From positions 15,542 through 24,448 of the forward strand of contig DAAJ01000055.1 in assembly GCA_001701115.1 (NCBI GenBank): a DNA stretch of 8,907 nucleotides, read 5' to 3'. The first letter of the stretch is position 1. The number at the start of each line of letters is the position of its first letter. This document shows, piece after piece, positions 4,996-8,907 of this stretch. Source of the stretch: Bacteroidales bacterium GP2. Lineage in GTDB: Bacteria > Bacteroidota > Bacteroidia > Bacteroidales > Muribaculaceae. The translations under genes were made by a program, and so were the position numbers. Under the pieces are notes generated by a model, which saw only the letters and a list, made by a program, of their open reading frames with translations, was not told the DNA's origin and made no database searches.

Positions 4996-7614
4996 ATGAA
5001 TATAAAGCAAAGCATTGTTTTAGCTTTTGCGGCATTTGCAGGGCTTACTGCATCGGCACAAATTGCCTCCCCTACTGTGGAAGCTGATTTTGCTGCAAGA
5101 AAAAAGACAGTGGATAATAAGGAATATTTCTCCGTTTTCGATAAAAATCTTTCTCCGGAGCAGCGCCAGGCTCTTGAAGTGCTGTACGCTTACATGCCTC
5201 TGCCTGACATGGCGGACAATTCCGGTGATTTCTTCCTTGAAAACGTTGACTACTCCTTGAAGGCAAGAAAAGAGATGCCTTGGGGAAGCAAGATTCCTGA
5301 TCGCGAATTTCGCCATTTTGTCCTCCCGGTAAGAATCAACAACGAGTATCTGGACGGCTACAGGAAAGTATTCTATGAGGAATTGAAAGACAGGGTTAAG
5401 AACCTTTCGATGAAGGATGCAATCCTTGAAATAAACCACTGGTGCCATGAAAAGGCTACATACCAGCCCTCCGACAGCCGTACCCACTCACCTCTTGCTA
5501 CCGTTTACACAGCTATCGGACGCTGCGGCGAAGAGTCTACTTTTACAGTTGCCGCACTCCGTTCAATGGGTATTCCGGCAAGACAGATTTACACTCCGCG
5601 CTGGGCGCACACCGACGACAACCATGCATGGGTTGAGGCTTGGGCAGACGGCAAATGGTATTTCCTCGGTGCTTGTGAACCGGAACCTGTCCTAAACCTT
5701 GGATGGTTCAACGCTCCCGCTTCACGCGGCATGATGATGAACACCCGCGTGCCGGGCAACTATGACGGACCGGAAGAGGTGCTTTCACGTCCTGCCGGAT
5801 ATACAGACATTAATGTTACATCAAATTACGCTCCGGTTGATACTATTACTGTAACCGTTGTCGATGCGGCAGGAAAACCGATGCCGGATGCTACTGTCAG
5901 CTTCCGCCTTTATAATTATGCTGAATTTTATCCTATTGCTACAAAGAAAGCCGATAAAAACGGAAAAGCTTCTTTGAGCGCAGGGCTCGGCGATCTCGTT
6001 ATATGGGCTTCTGACGGTAAAAATTTCGGTTTCACCAAAGGCTCCGTTGGAAAAGAAAAAAATGTGACTGTCACTATCAACAAGACTCCCGCTACCACCG
6101 GAGCATTTGAAATGGACATTATTCCCCCTGCCCCGTCAAATGCAGCAGTACCGGTTACACCTGAGCAGGCTGCTGAAAATGAGAGGCGGAAGGTTTACGA
6201 AGACTCGCTCCGTGGAGCATATACATCTACATTCTTAACTCCGGAGCAGAGCGCGCAACTCGCAAACGCCCTCGGCGTGGATGCTGAAAAACTGACTTCA
6301 ATAATGACTGATGCACGAGGCAACCATAATGTCCTCAAGCAGTTCCTTGAAAACACCCCGAAAGCGGACAGGGACAGGGCAATGGCTCTTCTTGGTGCGA
6401 TTTCAATGAAAGACAGAAGCGATGTTACCCTACCGGTACTTGTTGACCAGCTCACTGCTCCGGCAGGAACAGGTGAACTGTATGTAGACTACATACTCAA
6501 CCCGCGCGTTGACAATGAGGCACTGACACTTTTCCGATCATATTTCACAAATAATATCGATGCCAAGACACTTGCTGCATATAAGGCTGACCCGGCTAAA
6601 CTGGTAAAGACTGTTGCTGAAACAATAACAGTGCTCCCCGACTGGTATCCCGGAAATGTGCGCATGAGCCCTGAAGCGGTCCATAAGGCTAAAGCCGCTA
6701 ACGCTGCTTCGCGTGACATATATTTTGTAACACTCGCAAGAACTGCCGGCATCCCTGCAAGGATTGACCCGGTGACAGGCAAGACCCAGTGGGCGGACGC
6801 ATCCGGCGCATGGCAGGATGTGACTTTCGGCGCAGCTGACAATGTGGCTGCACAGAAACCCGCCACCCTCAAACTTGATTTCACCAAAACCGGACGTATC
6901 GACAACCCGAGATATTACACCCAGTTCTCAATCTCCAAGATTGTTGACGGTGAGCCACAGCTTATGGGATATCCCGAAGACGGCACATGGCAAAGCATCT
7001 TTGCTGACGGAGCAGAAATTGACCCGGGACAATACATGATTGTGACCGGACAGCGTATGGCTGACGGAGGTGTTCTGGCACGCGCTGACTTTATAAACGT
7101 TGCACCCGGAGAAGCGTTGCTTGACACACTCGTTCTTCGCCAGGATGAAAAAGGCGTACAGGTTATCGGCAATTTCAATTCGGAAAACCTTTACACAGAC
7201 CTCGCTACCGGAACTGAAAAATCTGTGCTGTCAACAACCGGACGCGGATATTATATTATAGGTGTGCTCACCCCTAACCATGAGCCTACCAACCATGCTC
7301 TCCGTGACATTGCGGCACTTAACCCGGAATTTGAAAAATGGGGCAGGTCAATGATTCTCCTTTTCAAGGATCAGCAGGATGCGGAACGATTCGATGCAAA
7401 GCAATTGCCGGCACTCCCCTCCACCGCCTCATTCGGTATTGACAACGACGGCAAAATTGCTTCTGAAATCATCGCGGCACTCAACCTTCCAGAAACAGAG
7501 CGCCCTATTTTCATCATCGCCGATACATTCAACCGCATTGTCTTTGTATCACAAGGCTATACCATCGGGCTCGGAGAACAGCTCGTTGACACTATCCACC
7601 AACTTGCTGAATAA
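4996..7614 (+). CDS. Secreted multidomain transglutaminase-like protein with pseudo-transglutaminase and thioredoxin-like modules
   Basis: An 872-residue exported protein. Signal peptide 1-21 (ASA before Q22, no lipobox). Residues about 45-250 carry a transglutaminase-like core: C177 in GRCGEES is the expected nucleophile and H210 in DNHAWVEAW the partner; where the third catalytic Asp is normally found the sequence reads LGACEPEP, so E228 may replace it. About 280-362 looks like an Ig or carboxypeptidase-regulatory beta-sandwich (TVTVVDAAGKPMPDATVSF). About 440-605 repeats the first module in degenerate form (NPRVDNE, then LARTAGIPARIDPVTG) with neither Cys nor His at the matching places. 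After a beta-rich stretch, about 745-872 resembles a thioredoxin fold with a possible cis-Pro (P837) but no CxxC. Whether it cleaves peptides, crosslinks or binds cell-wall material is unknown. It overlaps the kinase gene by 1 nt. Confidence 0.85.
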   Translation: MNIKQSIVLAFAAFAGLTASAQIASPTVEADFAARKKTVDNKEYFSVFDKNLSPEQRQALEVLYAYMPLPDMADNSGDFFLENVDYSLKARKEMPWGSKIPDREFRHFVLPVRINNEYLDGYRKVFYEELKDRVKNLSMKDAILEINHWCHEKATYQPSDSRTHSPLATVYTAIGRCGEESTFTVAALRSMGIPARQIYTPRWAHTDDNHAWVEAWADGKWYFLGACEPEPVLNLGWFNAPASRGMMMNTRVPGNYDGPEEVLSRPAGYTDINVTSNYAPVDTITVTVVDAAGKPMPDATVSFRLYNYAEFYPIATKKADKNGKASLSAGLGDLVIWASDGKNFGFTKGSVGKEKNVTVTINKTPATTGAFEMDIIPPAPSNAAVPVTPEQAAENERRKVYEDSLRGAYTSTFLTPEQSAQLANALGVDAEKLTSIMTDARGNHNVLKQFLENTPKADRDRAMALLGAISMKDRSDVTLPVLVDQLTAPAGTGELYVDYILNPRVDNEALTLFRSYFTNNIDAKTLAAYKADPAKLVKTVAETITVLPDWYPGNVRMSPEAVHKAKAANAASRDIYFVTLARTAGIPARIDPVTGKTQWADASGAWQDVTFGAADNVAAQKPATLKLDFTKTGRIDNPRYYTQFSISKIVDGEPQLMGYPEDGTWQSIFADGAEIDPGQYMIVTGQRMADGGVLARADFINVAPGEALLDTLVLRQDEKGVQVIGNFNSENLYTDLATGTEKSVLSTTGRGYYIIGVLTPNHEPTNHALRDIAALNPEFEKWGRSMILLFKDQQDAERFDAKQLPALPSTASFGIDNDGKIASEIIAALNLPETERPIFIIADTFNRIVFVSQGYTIGLGEQLVDTIHQLAE

Positions 7615-8402
7615 TGCCTGAACCGCTAAGACACCAGCAGGTAACAAGATTCATCATGCCACTTCGCGAGGGCGGGTCCTTACCCGCCCTCGCTGAGGCT
7701 GATGACGATTTCAAATACGTTGTCAAGATGCGCGGTGCCGGACATGGACCGAAAGCACTCATTGCAGAACTGATTGGGGGAGAAATTGCTCGTGCCGCAG
7801 GATTGAGGGTGCCGGAACTCGTGTTTCTCGACCTTGACGAGGACTTCGGCAGGACAGAGCCTGATGAAGAGGTGCAGGATTTGCTGAAAGCAAGCCGCGG
7901 GCTGAACCTCGGAATGCATTTCCTTTCAGGAGCGGTCACCCTTGACCCGTACCTGAACCGCATCGACACTATGGAAGCGTCAAAAACAGTATGGCTTGAC
8001 GCATTCCTCACAAATGTGGACCGCACGACTAAAAATACAAATATGCTTATGTGGCACTCAGAACCGTGGCTCATTGACCATGGCGCATCACTCATGTTTC
8101 ACCACTCATGGAAAGGATGGGAAAAGAGCGCTGCATCACCGTTTCCATACATCAAGGACCATGCCCTTCTGCACCAGGCATCACATATTGAAGAAGCCTC
8201 ACACGAAATGCTCAAGAAAATTACGCCGGGGCTGATTGCCGATATCACCCGGATGCTCCCTGATGAATGGCTCCACCATGAAGGAAGTGATGAGACACCT
8301 GAACAGATTCGCCAGGTTTACACGGATTTCCTGACAGAACGCCTAAAACATTCGCAAACATTCACTCAAACCGCTATCGATGCAAGAAAAAATATTATAT
8401 GA
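7614..8402 (+). CDS. HipA-like (HipA_2 family) kinase
   Basis: A 262-residue cytoplasmic protein resembling the compact HipA-like kinases that are usually paired with DUF3037, about 60% of the length of E. coli HipA. The conserved N-terminal REGGSLP motif is at 18-24, probably a glycine-rich nucleotide loop. K38 in YVVKMRGAG is the likely ATP lysine, and E52 in IAELIGGE could be its helix partner. The catalytic segment is FLTNVDRTTKNTN at 131-143 (D136 putative base, N141 and N143 putative metal or loop ligands), followed by LIDHG at 153-157, where D155 takes the place of the DFG aspartate. All core residues appear intact, so it is probably active; the substrate is unknown. The start at 7614 lies in a TAATG overlap with the transglutaminase gene. 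A 12-bp hairpin sits in codons 18-27. No HipB-like HTH gene is adjacent. Confidence 0.85.
   Translation: MPEPLRHQQVTRFIMPLREGGSLPALAEADDDFKYVVKMRGAGHGPKALIAELIGGEIARAAGLRVPELVFLDLDEDFGRTEPDEEVQDLLKASRGLNLGMHFLSGAVTLDPYLNRIDTMEASKTVWLDAFLTNVDRTTKNTNMLMWHSEPWLIDHGASLMFHHSWKGWEKSAASPFPYIKDHALLHQASHIEEASHEMLKKITPGLIADITRMLPDEWLHHEGSDETPEQIRQVYTDFLTERLKHSQTFTQTAIDARKNII
7666..7693 (+). repeat. Perfect 12-bp GC-rich inverted repeat inside the HipA-like kinase gene
   Basis: GCGAGGGCGGGT (7666-7677) and ACCCGCCCTCGC (7682-7693) are exact reverse complements around the tetraloop CCTT. In RNA this would form a very stable 12-bp stem starting 52 nt after the kinase ATG. It spans codons 18-27, which encode the conserved REGGSLPALA motif, so part of it is dictated by the protein. 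No U-tract follows, so it is not a standard terminator. Confidence 0.85.
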
Positions 8403-8754
8403 ATATGCGGTGATACGCATTATCCCGCGGGTAGAGCGAGAAGAATTTGTCAATGTCGGGCTCATAATGATGAGCAAACGTAAGAAATGGATAAAAGTGC
8501 ATATTTGCCCCGACAAAGCACGCATCGCAGCAATTGCCGGCAATGCCGATACCACTTTGCCGCTAATGCAACTTGAAGTCTTTTCAAACGTGTGCGACGG
8601 CATTGGGAAATTCAAGGACATGCCAGTGGAAGAACGATTCAGATGGCTCACTGCAGTAAAAAGCACCTGTGTGCAGACCTCGCGCCCGCATCCCGGCATA
8701 ACATTTGACCTTGATTACACTTTTGACAGGCTCCTGGGTGAACTCGTAAAATAA
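8380..8754 (+). CDS. DUF3037 domain-containing protein, partner of the HipA-like kinase
   Basis: A 124-residue cytoplasmic protein of the DUF3037 family. The diagnostic N-terminal block runs YEYAVIRIIPRVEREEF (7-23) then VNVGLI (24-29). The rest is mixed alpha/beta with a helical VFSNVCDGIGKF region and a closing FDLDYTFDRLLGELVK. In other bacteria such genes commonly sit directly beside a HipA-like kinase of the type found upstream, suggesting the two proteins work together as regulator and kinase or as substrate and kinase; no mechanism is established that I know of. The start at 8380 lies 23 nt inside the kinase gene in another frame, and places the conserved block at the family-typical distance from the N-terminus; the ATGs at 8399 and 8405 are out of frame. 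The gene ends the operon; no terminator hairpin is visible before the tRNA promoter. Confidence 0.88.
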   Translation: MQEKILYEYAVIRIIPRVEREEFVNVGLIMMSKRKKWIKVHICPDKARIAAIAGNADTTLPLMQLEVFSNVCDGIGKFKDMPVEERFRWLTAVKSTCVQTSRPHPGITFDLDYTFDRLLGELVK

Positions 8755-8789
8755 ACCTACCAAACCGCACCAATAATAAAAAAACTTAC

Positions 8790-8797
8790 TACCTTTG
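8790..8797 (+). promoter_or_regulatory. -7 promoter element for tRNA-Ser
   Basis: TACCTTTG matches the Bacteroidetes TAnnTTTG element exactly and ends 7 nt before the mature 5' end of the tRNA, so the primary transcript would have almost no leader. No clear TTTG -33 element is present about 20 nt upstream; the sequence there is A/C-rich. Confidence 0.6.
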
Positions 8798-8804
8798 CAC
8801 CACT

Positions 8805-8891
8805 GGAAAGATGCCGGAGTGGACGATCGGGGCGGTCTCGAAAACCGTTGTGCCCTTGCGGGCACCCAGGGTTCGAATCCCTGTCTTTCCG
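8805..8891 (+). tRNA. tRNA-Ser (anticodon CGA, reads UCG)
   Basis: All arms can be folded by eye over 87 nt. The acceptor stem is GGAAAGA (8805-8811) with TCTTTCC (8884-8890), and the discriminator is G8891, as expected for serine. The D stem is CCG (8814-8816) with CGG (8828-8830). The anticodon stem is GCGGT (8832-8836) with ACCGT (8844-8848), holding the loop CTCGAAA with anticodon CGA at 8839-8841. A long class II variable arm, GTGCCC/GGGCAC (8850-8855, 8860-8865) with a TTGC loop, identifies a Ser-type tRNA. The T arm is CAGGG (8867-8871) with CCCTG (8879-8883) around TTCGAAT. The 3' CCA is not encoded (G is followed by CAA), so it must be added enzymatically. Confidence 0.97.
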
Positions 8892-8907
8892 CAATAAAGA
8901 GCAGCCG

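Larger units (their letters stand above)
2932..8754 (+). other. Putative five-gene operon: GH29 fucosidase, CutC, transglutaminase, HipA-like kinase, DUF3037
   Basis: Five plus-strand genes follow one another with junctions of 4-nt overlap (ATGA, 4248-4251), 7-nt gap (4989-4995), 1-nt overlap (TAATG at 7612-7616) and 23-nt overlap (8380-8402). There is no room for internal terminators or promoters between coding regions. I found no convincing -33/-7 promoter in 2786-2931; the TATCTTTA at 2925-2932 runs into the start codon and cannot serve this ATG. Transcription may therefore come from readthrough past the 2831-2865 hairpin or from a promoter of another class. Co-transcription is inferred from spacing alone. 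Confidence 0.75.

Noticed and set aside
5020..5487. 155-codon open frame on the minus strand within the transglutaminase gene
   Set aside because: Antisense to the conserved N-terminal region of the transglutaminase, with no start signals or domain pattern.
7592..8095. 167-codon open frame on the minus strand over the HipA-like kinase gene
   Set aside because: Ser/Arg-rich composition typical of an antisense shadow; the plus-strand frame carries conserved kinase motifs.
1..8907. CRISPR array, insertion sequence, riboswitch or prophage genes
   Set aside because: No regularly spaced repeats, transposase or integrase motifs, or recognised riboswitch cores were seen on either strand.

Overview
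The window looks like a chromosomal segment from a Bacteroidales bacterium, possibly a Muribaculaceae-like gut commensal. The support is: promoters that fit the Bacteroidetes TTTG / TAnnTTTG pattern instead of sigma70 boxes; A/T-rich start regions with no Shine-Dalgarno sequence; a Bacteroidetes-style FtsH tail; a DUF3127 protein ending in an SSB-like tip; a POTRA-less Omp85 barrel; and a large secreted transglutaminase of a type known from Bacteroides relatives. The genus is inference.

Layout, left to right. Bases 1-548 hold the 3' end of ftsH, closed by a perfect 17-bp hairpin terminator whose T-rich arm runs into the next promoter. Bases 643-1848 encode a signal-peptide-bearing Omp85/BamA-type barrel from a TTG start. 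A DUF695 gene (1859-2284, minus strand) converges on it with only 10 bp between. A divergent intergenic region (2285-2425) separates DUF695 from a DUF3127 OB-fold gene (2426-2785), which has the clearest promoter in the window. A 146-bp gap (2786-2931) contains a long imperfect hairpin.

Bases 2932-8754 form one tightly packed plus-strand gene string: GH29 alpha-L-fucosidase, CutC, an 872-aa secreted multidomain transglutaminase, a HipA-like kinase and a DUF3037 protein. The junctions are ATGA overlap, 7-nt gap, TAATG overlap and 23-nt overlap, so the set is probably co-transcribed and partly translationally coupled. Two products are exported (fucosidase, transglutaminase) and three are cytoplasmic. 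There is no susC/susD pair, so this is not a classical polysaccharide utilisation locus. The window closes with a complete tRNA-Ser(CGA) at 8805-8891 behind its own TAnnTTTG element.

The best candidates for unusual biology are the coupling of CutC to an exported fucosidase; the four-part transglutaminase with an apparently dead second transglutaminase module and a cysteine-less thioredoxin-like end; and the overlapping HipA-like kinase/DUF3037 pair with a perfect 12-bp GC-rich hairpin inside the kinase's conserved N-terminal motif. No mobile element, CRISPR array, riboswitch or phage gene was seen.
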